Below are positions 43,743 through 54,324 of a stretch of 64,000 nucleotides of DNA, in pieces. How positions within the stretch are numbered: position 1 is the stretch's first letter; every line of letters begins with the position of its first letter. A program made the position numbers and the translations under genes. The notes below the pieces were generated by a model. It worked only from the letters and a program-made list of their open reading frames with translations. It did no database searches and was not told the DNA's origin. The stretch is from assembly GCA_944327255.1 (NCBI GenBank), contig CALVHA010000005.1:45864-109863 (forward strand). The letters are read 5' to 3'. The stretch comes from Candidatus Gastranaerophilales bacterium. GTDB taxonomy: Bacteria > Cyanobacteriota > Vampirovibrionia > Gastranaerophilales > Gastranaerophilaceae.

Positions 43743-45535
43743 TGAAAAGAATATTCTGGATTTTAATAATATTGTTAATCGGTATTAACTTATTACAAAG
43801 TTCAACTATATTTTGTTCACAAAATGTTGAACTAAAATTAGCACAAATTATTGAACATACTGAGAAGTCTAATATTAAAAATATTAACTTGCAGAATATA
43901 ACACAATTTTTAAAGGCCTCAAATGATAAATATCAGACGGATTTTTCAACAGATTCGTTTTACAAATTCGATAAGCAAGACAAGATTCCTGATATAATAA
44001 TTAATACAAATATATTTCATTATAACTTAGTATTTTTACTGCTAAAAACACTAATTATAACAGCTTTAGGTATAATTATCATAAAAAAAATCCAGTCAAC
44101 AGCAGATAATATAGATTTTAAACCCTCAGAATTCTTACTAATAAGTTTCTTAGCAATATATCAGCCTTTATCAATATATTCACTGAACTTGCAGGAAATG
44201 AAATTTTTGCATGGAATGCTTACCGTCTTAGTAATTTATTTATACTTCTTATTATCTTATATAGTCTTTAAATTACTCATAAAAAACAGGATATATTGTA
44301 TAATTACAGCAATACTATGGACAAGTTTGTCTCTTAATTTTTTCTCACTCCTGTATACAATGAAAAATTATATAAACTGTCTCGCTGTTATATTTATAAT
44401 CCTGTATTTTATTTATTCAATTGATACTAATATTATAAAAAGAATAACTAAAATCTTCTCAGTAACACTAATAATGTTTGTAATAATAAATTTTATTACA
44501 TCAATAATACCGATTATAAATTATAATCTTCAAAAAGATTCTCTAGAAAAACAAACAGATATAATAAGCAAATCAAGTAACAGAAATAGAGATATCTATA
44601 TTATTATTCTTGACATGTATAGTGGGCAAGATATTTTAAAACAAAAATTCGATTTTGATAACCATGAATTTATTAATGAACTAAAAAAAGAAGGATTTTA
44701 CGTCTTTGACCATATGTATAGTAACTATAACTATACCTACGCAAGTATTCCAACAATATTAAACCTTGAATATCTTGAAAATACAGACGCTAAAACTGGT
44801 TCAATGGGGTTGGGAAATGCGATATTATTTAAAATTGCAAAAAACAATAATTATCATACAGTATTAAAAAAGACGAATTTTTTTAATGTTAAATCAGAAT
44901 ATATTGATATAGTAGAAGAGTTGAAAAATCAGGGGTTGCTTGATCTATACAATATTCTCTTTGTAAACAGCTTTTATAAAGAACCTATTATAAATTTATT
45001 TAGAAAATTTATAAATATAAAAGATGTTTTCTACACAGGGAAACTAAAAGAGAAAAATTTCATAGTTATACATGTCATGGCACCACATTTCCCATTTTTA
45101 TATGATGAAAATGGGAAAGAAATCAAAGGAGCAGACATCAACAACAAAGAAAAATCTTATCTTCCATACTTAAAATATACAAATAAAATTACTTTAAATT
45201 ATATAAAATCAATTAAACAAATTCATTCAAAACCACCGGTAATTATTATAACAGGGGACCATGGAATTAGAGATAAAGATAACATAGAAAGCTATTTTTC
45301 AACATTTACAGCATATTATAATCCTGAGTTAAAATATGATCATATTAAAAATTCAAAATCACTTATAAACTTTTTTATAAATTTTACAAATTATGAATTT
45401 AATTTAAAATTACGAAACAAAATAGACAAACAATTAAATTTAAATATGAATAGAAATATTGAGGATAACTCCGTAATTAAAGAGATTAAAGAAGCCAAAG
45501 ATGTTACTTCAATATTAAAATACAACAAAAAATAA
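43742..45535 (+). CDS. Membrane sulfatase / phosphoglycerol-transferase-like protein
   Basis: 597 residues. An N-terminal signal/membrane anchor, a polar stretch, four or five membrane helices (about 85-260), then an alkaline-phosphatase-superfamily domain: DIYIIILDMYSGQDIL (metal-binding Asp), MAPHFPFLYD and IITGDHGIRD (metal-binding DH). The nucleophile would be in SNYNYTYASIPTI. It probably transfers or removes a phosphate- or sulfate-linked group on envelope glycans. Start ATG 43742 overlaps the methyltransferase TGA by one base. Confidence 0.8.
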   Translation: MKRIFWILIILLIGINLLQSSTIFCSQNVELKLAQIIEHTEKSNIKNINLQNITQFLKASNDKYQTDFSTDSFYKFDKQDKIPDIIINTNIFHYNLVFLLLKTLIITALGIIIIKKIQSTADNIDFKPSEFLLISFLAIYQPLSIYSLNLQEMKFLHGMLTVLVIYLYFLLSYIVFKLLIKNRIYCIITAILWTSLSLNFFSLLYTMKNYINCLAVIFIILYFIYSIDTNIIKRITKIFSVTLIMFVIINFITSIIPIINYNLQKDSLEKQTDIISKSSNRNRDIYIIILDMYSGQDILKQKFDFDNHEFINELKKEGFYVFDHMYSNYNYTYASIPTILNLEYLENTDAKTGSMGLGNAILFKIAKNNNYHTVLKKTNFFNVKSEYIDIVEELKNQGLLDLYNILFVNSFYKEPIINLFRKFINIKDVFYTGKLKEKNFIVIHVMAPHFPFLYDENGKEIKGADINNKEKSYLPYLKYTNKITLNYIKSIKQIHSKPPVIIITGDHGIRDKDNIESYFSTFTAYYNPELKYDHIKNSKSLINFFINFTNYEFNLKLRNKIDKQLNLNMNRNIEDNSVIKEIKEAKDVTSILKYNKK

Positions 45536-45560
45536 GAGAACGATTTGTTCTCTTATTTTT
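45534..45560. terminator. Bidirectional terminator
   Basis: AAGAGAAC/GTTCTCTT stem with ATTTTTT on the plus side, between the convergent sulfatase-like and DivIVA-like genes. Confidence 0.85.
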
Positions 45561-45584
45561 TATATAATATTTAAACATGCATCA

Positions 45585-46187
45585 TTATTTCATAACATAG
45601 TCAGGAGTTTTGATCGTAGAAGTGGCTGTTTGATAGTTTGCACCTGAGCCAGAACCAGAGCGAAGTTGTTCCATATAGATTTGACCATTTTTAACAACTT
45701 GCTGTAATTTATTCAAATCCTGTTCAAGATTTGTTAAAACCTGTTCTGCATATAATTCAGCACCTTCTTTAGTTTTAATCGCATCGTCAGCAGCTTGTGA
45801 ACGGATATTATCAGCCTCTTCAAGAGCTTTCCTTTTTAACTCTTCACACTCTTCCTGAACCTGATTTCTTATTCTAATTCCTTCTCTTTCTACTGCTTTG
45901 ATAAAATCAGCTTCACTTAACTTTCTATCAGCTTCCATTTGGGCATCTGCAATAATTTTTTCTGCTTTTTGCTGAGCCTCCATTTGAAGTTCTTCACGAC
46001 GTCTTAAAAATGCCCTTGCTTCCTGAACTTCTACCGGAAGTGAAGCATATATTCTATCAATTAATGTTAAAATTTCGTTAGGTTTTACTACGACAAATTT
46101 ATTAGGTATAATTGTAAAACTTTCTTCAATTGCATATTCCAATAACTTTAATAAGTCAAATACTCCGTTTTGTTGCATGTCCGTCAC
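45585..46187 (-). CDS. DivIVA / F0-b-like coiled-coil protein
   Basis: About 200 residues. A conserved head (VFDLLKLLEYAIEESFTIIP ... IDRIYASLP), then a long charged coiled coil (about 60-170) rich in Glu, Ala, Arg, and a Ser/Gly tail. It resembles the DivIVA/ATP-synthase-b-like protein found next to coaD in cyanobacteria. Start: GTG 46187, seven bases after AAAGGG; ATG 46178 is an alternative. The ATG at 46214 lies inside the -10 box, so cannot be used. coaD lies just upstream. Confidence 0.75.
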   Translation of the reverse strand: MTDMQQNGVFDLLKLLEYAIEESFTIIPNKFVVVKPNEILTLIDRIYASLPVEVQEARAFLRRREELQMEAQQKAEKIIADAQMEADRKLSEADFIKAVEREGIRIRNQVQEECEELKRKALEEADNIRSQAADDAIKTKEGAELYAEQVLTNLEQDLNKLQQVVKNGQIYMEQLRSGSGSGANYQTATSTIKTPDYVMK

Positions 46188-46212
46188 ACATATTCCCTTT
46201 CTACATACTATC

Positions 46213-46241
46213 ATTCTACATAAGCGTTAAAAAATTGTCAA
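46213..46241 (-). promoter_or_regulatory. Promoter of the DivIVA-like gene
   Basis: Consensus TTGACA (46236-46241), 17 bp, TAGAAT (46213-46218). Confidence 0.8.
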
Positions 46242-46270
46242 ATAATTTGACAAAATAAACTGCTATGTCC

Positions 46271-46750
46271 TTAACATACTTTACGTTTTACGAGATAATC
46301 GTAGACAGGTTGGGGAACAAATTTTGAGATATCTCCGTTATTGAGATAAATTTCTTTAATAGTGCTTGAAGAAATAAAGTTATATTTAGGCTTAGTAGTT
46401 AGAAATACGGTTTTAATCTCTTCGGCTAATGCACTATTTGCCTGAGAGAGCTGTAATTCATACTCAAAATCCGAAACAGCTCTAAGTCCTCTTATAAGCA
46501 CCTGAGCGCCTTGTTTTTTAGCATATTCTATTGTCAACCCTTCAAAACTGTCAACTTCAACATTATCAAGATGAGTAATACTTTCTCTAATAAGTTGTAC
46601 TCTTTCATCAACAGGAAGAAAACCTTTTTTTTCGGAATTTCTTGCCACCGCAATAATTACTTTATCAAAGATTCCAGCACCGGTTTTTAATATATCGAGA
46701 TGACCTTTTGTTATAGGATCAAAACTCCCCGGATATATTGCTATCTTCAT
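46271..46750 (-). CDS. coaD: Phosphopantetheine adenylyltransferase
   Basis: Penultimate step of coenzyme A synthesis. 159 residues from ATG 46750 (AAAGGGAAAATT upstream): IAIYPGSFDPITKGHLDIL with the (H/T)xGH motif, RGLRAVSDFEYELQL, and the ISSSTIKEI loop. Matches the family throughout. Confidence 0.96.
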   Translation of the reverse strand: MKIAIYPGSFDPITKGHLDILKTGAGIFDKVIIAVARNSEKKGFLPVDERVQLIRESITHLDNVEVDSFEGLTIEYAKKQGAQVLIRGLRAVSDFEYELQLSQANSALAEEIKTVFLTTKPKYNFISSSTIKEIYLNNGDISKFVPQPVYDYLVKRKVC

Positions 46751-46825
46751 AATTTTCCCTTTCGAATCTCTTACGGGAAAATTATACGTCAAAAAACTCC
46801 GACAGCAAACACGTATTAAAAATTA

Positions 46826-48121
46826 TTAAGAATTAACACAGGTTTCAAGAGCATCCACAACAATAGGATCCCATTTAGAGCCAGATTCCTCTTTAAGAAT
46901 ATTTAGAGCTTTAACAACAGTCATTGCCTTACGGTAAGGTCTGTCTGATATCATTGCACAATAAGCATCTGCAACGGCGATAATCCTTGACCCAAAAGGT
47001 ATCGACATGCCTTTTAGTCCTTCAGGAGAGCCTGAACCGTCATATCTTTCTTTCTGATATGTCACATAAGGCACCACTTCTGACAAGAAGTTAATATTCA
47101 TCAAAAGATTAACACCTATATTAGAATGTGTTTGCATTATCTGCAAATCTTCAGGGGTAAGCTTTCCATTAGTAGTAAAGATTTTTTCAGGAAGCATAAT
47201 TTTTCCGATATTCTGCAATAATGCAGCGTAATATATCAAATCTGTAGTTTTTTCATTCAAACCGAGCTGCTTACAAATTTTACGTGCAACATCTGCTGTA
47301 TTTTTAGAATGAGAACCATTATAACGGCCTTTTGCATCAACCGCACGAGCTAGATGTTCAACAAAACTTTGCTGGTAATCGCATAAGTCTCCGATTAATG
47401 CAGTAAGTTCAGCTCTTGAATGTTGTAGATCTCCAACATGAGAATCTTCATTTTCTATAAGAGCATTTGTAGTATCAATCTCTCCTTGCAGAGTCATAGA
47501 TGTTGCAAATAATTTTGCCATACTTTCGACAAGTGCTAAATATTCTTTTGCGATTATTGTTGATTTTTTGTCCTCAAGTGCAATTACACCGACATTTTTT
47601 GAGTTACAATACATAGGAATTGCAACTACGCCGTCAGCATTTAATGTTTCCCTTTCTGCAAATGCTACACTTATAATGGATTTTTCACTATATTTAAAAC
47701 CATCTCTGTAAAGATTTTCAACAGAAGTCCCTACAAGAACAAGGTCAAAATCAGGGTTTGACATGCCTCTTGCAAAATCTTTAGCCAGATAGATATTACA
47801 CTTTTCTACCTCAAGCATTTGTACAATGGAATGAGCAATTGCTGTATATATAGCATAATCCTCTTTGCTTTCAAAGTTTAATACACAAAGCGTATTCTTC
47901 AGCGAATAAATTGAAACTAACTCTTTAAGCTGATTTTTAAGACGTTCCTTTTTATCCTTAACATTAGAACCAATCTTCTTTGCCAAATCTTCGGAAATCA
48001 AATGCTCTGATATAAAGTCTCCTAAATTTAAAGCAAAAATCTCCTCTATCGGATCGCTTCCCACAAGATATTCAGACTGACTAAATAGTGATACGCCGCT
48101 GTTTAAATCTTTGTTTTCCAT
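46826..48121 (-). CDS. GAF protein with degenerate HD-GYP domain
   Basis: 431 residues: GAF-like region (about 75-215), short coil, HD-GYP-like domain (about 250-431). The fold signature is clear (LTPEDLQIMQTHSNIGVNLL, RIIAVADAYCAMISDRPYRKA), with H271 and H332 kept. However, the HD pair is Q303-N304 (ALLQNIGKI), the HH pair is Y355-Q356 and the GYP triplet is GSP (364-366). Most metal ligands are therefore gone. It is unlikely to hydrolyse c-di-GMP and may be a sensor or binding protein. A twin palindrome lies upstream. Confidence 0.85.
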   Translation of the reverse strand: MENKDLNSGVSLFSQSEYLVGSDPIEEIFALNLGDFISEHLISEDLAKKIGSNVKDKKERLKNQLKELVSIYSLKNTLCVLNFESKEDYAIYTAIAHSIVQMLEVEKCNIYLAKDFARGMSNPDFDLVLVGTSVENLYRDGFKYSEKSIISVAFAERETLNADGVVAIPMYCNSKNVGVIALEDKKSTIIAKEYLALVESMAKLFATSMTLQGEIDTTNALIENEDSHVGDLQHSRAELTALIGDLCDYQQSFVEHLARAVDAKGRYNGSHSKNTADVARKICKQLGLNEKTTDLIYYAALLQNIGKIMLPEKIFTTNGKLTPEDLQIMQTHSNIGVNLLMNINFLSEVVPYVTYQKERYDGSGSPEGLKGMSIPFGSRIIAVADAYCAMISDRPYRKAMTVVKALNILKEESGSKWDPIVVDALETCVNS

Positions 48122-48204
48122 TGACTGTTTCCTTCTACTTGCATGCTTTTATTTTTACATACGGCATGTCATGGAAAAAACTTTAATATTTTTTACAAAA
48201 TTTC

Positions 48205-48238
48205 ATACTTTAGTATGGGATTAATTATACTTTAGTAT
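48205..48238. promoter_or_regulatory. Twin palindromic operator
   Basis: Two identical 12-bp palindromes ATACTTTAGTAT at 48205-48216 and 48227-48238, 22 bp apart (about two helical turns), upstream of the degenerate HD-GYP gene and beside the terminator of the DUF1858 gene. Confidence 0.6.
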
Positions 48239-48242
48239 AAAA

Positions 48243-48269
48243 AAGAGCGAAAAATAAATTTCGCTCTTC
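48243..48269 (-). terminator. Terminator of the DUF1858 gene
   Basis: AAGAGCGAAA / TTTCGCTCTT followed by TTTT on the minus strand. Confidence 0.85.
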
Positions 48270-48290
48270 CATAAGATTATAAAAATATCC

Positions 48291-48494
48291 TTATCCTTCA
48301 ATTAAAGCATTAATATCAGCGACCATCTGATCCGGATCAAATCCGTGAACCTTTGCCCCTGCTTCCAAATTTTCAAATCTTGCTGCGGCACAACCTAAAC
48401 AGCCTAATCCGTATTTTTGAAATACTTCTATACTTTCAGGATAGTTTTGTGCAATTTCTAGAATACCCATATCTTTAGTAACTTTTCCTGCCAT
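48291..48494 (-). CDS. DUF1858 domain protein
   Basis: 67 residues, a single DUF1858 domain: ILEIAQNYPESIEVFQKYG followed by a GCLGCAAA Cys pair. Related to the N-terminal domain of ScdA/RIC iron-sulfur repair proteins and to proteins beside hybrid cluster protein, so a redox or nitrosative-stress role is plausible. Ribosome site TAAGGAGAATTAAT. Confidence 0.88.
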   Translation of the reverse strand: MAGKVTKDMGILEIAQNYPESIEVFQKYGLGCLGCAAARFENLEAGAKVHGFDPDQMVADINALIEG

Positions 48495-48572
48495 ATTAAT
48501 TCTCCTTATCTTGACTTTTACTATATTATCCTTAAAAAAATTATACTACAAAAAAAGAAGGATGTGTATTTT

Positions 48573-48743
48573 ATGGAATTTCTCAAAAACTTTTTTAAAG
48601 ATGACAATCAAGTTATAGGGCTATGCGCATTTAAAAACAAAAAAGAAAAAATTTACCCGTTTCAATTTGACTTTGAACCAAAATTTAAAGCCACAAGATT
48701 TGTCTATGAAACAAAAACGGCAAATAATTTCTTTTTACTTTAA
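48573..48743 (+). CDS. Small uncharacterised protein (56 aa)
   Basis: MEFLKNFFKDDNQVIGLCAF then a Lys- and Phe-rich part (YPFQFDFEPKFKATRF) ending NNFFLL. AGAAGGA lies about 10 nt upstream. Its TAA at 48741-48743 is directly adjacent to the stop of the convergent EF-hand gene, with no spacer. No family recognised. Confidence 0.55.
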   Translation: MEFLKNFFKDDNQVIGLCAFKNKKEKIYPFQFDFEPKFKATRFVYETKTANNFFLL

Positions 48744-49943
48744 TTATTCTTTAAACTGTTCAAACAGTAAATTATGTTCTTCAAGATATTTAAGCCAGTC
48801 AAGACGTTCAGGAGGAATATCTTTGCGAGTTTTTCCCGTAAGGAGCTTATTATCCCCGCTTGTACCATTTACAGATTCCATAATATCAGTATGGAACATC
48901 TTTGAATCAACAGACCAGTTATTATCATCAAAATTTTTACCTGTTGCATTTTCAACGATATCAATATAGTCAACAATTTGTCTTACTGTCATATTGGATT
49001 TTTTTTCAAATTCTTCAAGTAATGCTTTATTTTCAGGCTTTAATAAATCCCTGAAGTCAACAGCTTTCATATTTCTAATTTGTTCCCAATCGTTCTGATA
49101 AGTTTGAAATTCTTTCGATGACATTTTAGCAGCCACTTCATCAGGGACTGTTTTAAATGCAGCCCACGCAAGTCTGTTTTTCAGCTCTGTTGATGTATTA
49201 TAAGCAGAATCACTATCTAACGCCCTAAAAATCAGAGAACATGAGGTTGCCTCTGCAAGAGTTCCGTCAGGATTAAGTTTCGGTTGTTCTCCTATAGGAG
49301 GTTTGGAAATATCTCCTCCACAACATGATACCGTCTGATCATCCGTCACAAGTCTTGTATATGCTGACGTGTTAAGCCTGTTATATAATGCATCTTGTTT
49401 AAATAACCATCTGTTTGCCTGTGCTTTCATAACATCGTATAAAAGCCTGCTTTCTTCTTCATTCAATACTACATCGTATTTTGCCTCTATAATTTTTTTA
49501 ATCCCTTTCATCGGATTTTCATTTTCAATCCAGCTTTTACACCATTGCTCAAAAGTAGTGTCGGATTTTTCCGGTACAAATTCCATATTATATTTTTTTG
49601 CAAATTGTTCAGGAGTTAGATCTCCTATTTTATGATTTTCATTTGTATTATGAATATCCCATATTTTATCCTCAACATTACTTTGAATCCCATCTTTATT
49701 TTTATCAATCATAAACCATTTATTTACATTTCTTTGAGCAAAAAATAAAGCTTCGGAAAGTGCATCCAAATCTTTTCCGCTATAACCACCTAAAGAAAGT
49801 TCATTTGTAGATATAACTCCATTCTTATCTTTATCAAGTTTTATAAATAAACTTTCTTTCAAAATTGATTTATCAGAACCAATTTTTAACTCGTCCTTAG
49901 AGTTTTTCGAATTGCTGTTCCAAATCGGATTTATCCTAGTCAT
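48744..49943 (-). CDS. EF-hand calcium-binding protein (399 aa)
   Basis: Two canonical EF-hand loops in the first quarter: D37-K-D39-K-N41-G-V-I-S-T-N-E48 and D80-K-N82-K-D84-G-I-Q-S-N-V-E91. The remaining 300 residues are helical with a Cys pair (SCCGGDISKPP) and no recognised domain. No signal peptide. Probably an effector or Ca2+-dependent structural protein; function unknown. It follows the 116-aa gene by 11 bp in one transcript from the repeat-containing promoter. Confidence 0.75.
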   Translation of the reverse strand: MTRINPIWNSNSKNSKDELKIGSDKSILKESLFIKLDKDKNGVISTNELSLGGYSGKDLDALSEALFFAQRNVNKWFMIDKNKDGIQSNVEDKIWDIHNTNENHKIGDLTPEQFAKKYNMEFVPEKSDTTFEQWCKSWIENENPMKGIKKIIEAKYDVVLNEEESRLLYDVMKAQANRWLFKQDALYNRLNTSAYTRLVTDDQTVSCCGGDISKPPIGEQPKLNPDGTLAEATSCSLIFRALDSDSAYNTSTELKNRLAWAAFKTVPDEVAAKMSSKEFQTYQNDWEQIRNMKAVDFRDLLKPENKALLEEFEKKSNMTVRQIVDYIDIVENATGKNFDDNNWSVDSKMFHTDIMESVNGTSGDNKLLTGKTRKDIPPERLDWLKYLEEHNLLFEQFKE

Positions 49944-49954
49944 TTGAACCTCCT

Positions 49955-50305
49955 TTATACTTCTTCTCTTTGTTTTGCAAGATCAAATACACTTGTATCT
50001 ATAGGGATCTGTTGATGGATTCCTCTATTATTTGAAGTTTCTCCTCTTCCTGATTTATTCACGTTAATTTCCTGAGAGATTTCAGCACGTTGTCCTTCAG
50101 GACACATATTTACAAAAGAATTGCCTTCCCTTTGTGCCGTGAAAATAGATAGTTCTTTTGCATACGTTCCGGTGTAAGAGGCAATATTTGTTAATGAAAC
50201 ACTGTCTTTGCCAGTAAAATCCGTACGTCCATTCATAAGCTTAATCATATCTTCTTGTCTAAAACTCGGGAATTTAGTATAAATATCCCCAACTGTAATT
50301 GTCAT
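49955..50305 (-). CDS. Uncharacterised protein (116 aa), partner of the EF-hand gene
   Basis: MTITVGDIYTKFPSFRQEDM, a middle rich in Ser/Thr/Tyr (SLTNIASYTGTYAKELSIF) and a polar end. No signal peptide or known domain. Ribosome site AGAAAGGATTTGCGGTT. It may be a chaperone or cofactor for the downstream EF-hand protein, judging only from gene order. Confidence 0.65.
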   Translation of the reverse strand: MTITVGDIYTKFPSFRQEDMIKLMNGRTDFTGKDSVSLTNIASYTGTYAKELSIFTAQREGNSFVNMCPEGQRAEISQEINVNKSGRGETSNNRGIHQQIPIDTSVFDLAKQREEV

Positions 50306-50396
50306 AACCGCAAATCCTTTCTTTTAAATTTCTTACATATTTAATAAAAAATTGTCGATACAGGAATTGCCGAAGAAATTACACTTCGCCTCGCAT

Positions 50397-50478
50397 GCTA
50401 TGCTATGCTATGCTATGAGGCATTATAATGGAGTTTCAGCCTATTTAAAATTCATATTTACATTTTGTTACATTTAAT
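50397..50478 (-). promoter_or_regulatory. Promoter block with (ATAGC)4 tandem repeat at the start site
   Basis: Minus strand: ATTAAATGTAACAAAATGTAAA box (50457-50478), AGGCTGAAA, TATAAT (50422-50427), GCCTC, then four ATAGC units (50397-50416). A GCCTC/GAGGC inverted repeat (50388-50392 with 50417-50421) brackets the repeat. The leader is about 110 nt, as at the sister locus. Confidence 0.75.
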
Positions 50479-50503
50479 ATAAAAAGTTCATTTTATAACA
50501 CAA

Positions 50504-50535
50504 AAGAGAAGAGAAATATAATATTCTCTTCTCTT
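50504..50535 (-). terminator. gyrB terminator
   Basis: Perfect 12-bp stem AAGAGAAGAGAA/TTCTCTTCTCTT followed by TT on the minus strand. Confidence 0.8.
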
Positions 50536-50564
50536 AAATTAGTTATTATATTAAGCTTTTGGAA

Positions 50565-53138
<2,574 letters not shown>

Positions 53139-53185
53139 TTATTAGTATAATAGCATAAACAGACTTTTTTTGCAAAACATTAACT

Positions 53186-54151
53186 TTATACTGTAAGATT
53201 TTCTCCGCATATTAAACACTTTTTAAGTTTAACCGAGGAAACGCTCATGCTCGACGGAAGTATAATATCAAAAACGACTCCTTTCGCATCATCATTATGT
53301 ATGGAGATTGTTCCACAGTGCGCTTTTATTATCTGTAATGCCAGATATAATTTCACATCAAATCCTATTTTAGTATATTTTGATAAATTGAAATAATCAT
53401 AATCGAACATTTTATTAAAAATATCTTCAGGAATATGTTTCCCCTTATTTATGATAGAAATGAATATATTTTCATCCCTTTTATCCAAGTTAATATGAAA
53501 AATACTGTTTTTATAAGAAGAGATTATACTATTTTCCAGTATAATCCGAAACGCCTGCATTAACAATGACTTATCTCCAAATACAGTATAATTATCTTTA
53601 GAAGAAGAAACCATCAAAGTAATATTTTTTTTACTGAATAAATTCTCCAGATCAGAACAAGAGGACTCAACCAAACCATTTATATTTACAGAGTCATTAT
53701 TTAATTGAATTTCATTATTTTCAAATTTATAATGAGTGAGAACAGATGCCATGATATCTAAAATATACTCGCATGATTCTCTTGTTAGTTCAATCATTTT
53801 CTTCTGGTCGGGCTTTAAGCTTCCAAATGAACCATTAAGTAGAAGATTCAAAGATCTAAGTTGAGCTATAACTGGTGTTTTCAAATCGTGCTTTAATATA
53901 CTGATAAATTTCTTACGTTGGTACAAAGCAGATTGCAACGGTAGTATCCTTGATTTGACTTTAAAACGATGCCTATTGCAATACCCAGGTGAAAATCGTT
54001 TTTTATCTGCTAGAAAAAGATACAAAAAACACATTGACATTGAAAAAATCGTAATATAACCAAGCAAATTTACATCTGAACAAAAAAATAAAAGACCGTA
54101 ATTTATAATAATTATTCCTATAATTAATATCTCTAAAACCATAACCAGCAT
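53186..54151 (-). CDS. Membrane sensor histidine kinase
   Basis: 321 residues: two membrane helices (about 5-23 and 29-48) with almost no external loop, then HisKA with intact H-box (ILKHDLKTPVIAQL) and an ATPase domain. The N box is IILENSIIS, but the G1 box reads INKGKHIPEDIF where DxGxGIP is expected, so ATP binding may be weak. The C-terminus ends in a CLICGENL Cys pair. No partner regulator nearby. A structured element lies in its leader. Confidence 0.85.
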   Translation of the reverse strand: MLVMVLEILIIGIIIINYGLLFFCSDVNLLGYITIFSMSMCFLYLFLADKKRFSPGYCNRHRFKVKSRILPLQSALYQRKKFISILKHDLKTPVIAQLRSLNLLLNGSFGSLKPDQKKMIELTRESCEYILDIMASVLTHYKFENNEIQLNNDSVNINGLVESSCSDLENLFSKKNITLMVSSSKDNYTVFGDKSLLMQAFRIILENSIISSYKNSIFHINLDKRDENIFISIINKGKHIPEDIFNKMFDYDYFNLSKYTKIGFDVKLYLALQIIKAHCGTISIHNDDAKGVVFDIILPSSMSVSSVKLKKCLICGENLTV

Positions 54152-54202
54152 CCAATCATTTACTTGTCTGATAACTCTGTATATATTATTTTTTTGGGTA
54201 AA

Positions 54203-54256
54203 TACGAAGGCAGGATACTTATTAGATATCCGATAATCTTCTCAGCCGACTTCGTA
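54203..54256 (-). ncRNA. Structured leader element upstream of the membrane kinase
   Basis: Nested inverted repeats: TACGAAG (54203-54209) with CTTCGTA (54250-54256), and GGATA (54213-54217) with TATCC (54227-54231), plus GC pairs next to the outer stem. It lies after the GGDEF terminator and ~50 nt before the kinase start, so it would be in the kinase 5' UTR. Confidence 0.45.
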
Positions 54257-54283
54257 ATGTAACCTTAATATGATACAATCCCT

Positions 54284-54320
54284 TATAAAAAATTACTATT
54301 CCCCAATTGGGTAATTAACA
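54284..54320 (-). terminator. Terminator of the GGDEF gene
   Basis: Minus strand AATTACCC-AATT-GGG...GTAATT (bulged) followed by TTTTTAT. Confidence 0.65.
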
Positions 54321-54324
54321 GGAT

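Noticed and set aside
46188..46214. Start of the DivIVA-like gene at ATG 46214
   Set aside because: This ATG overlaps the TAGAAT -10 box of a consensus promoter and would not be in the mRNA.
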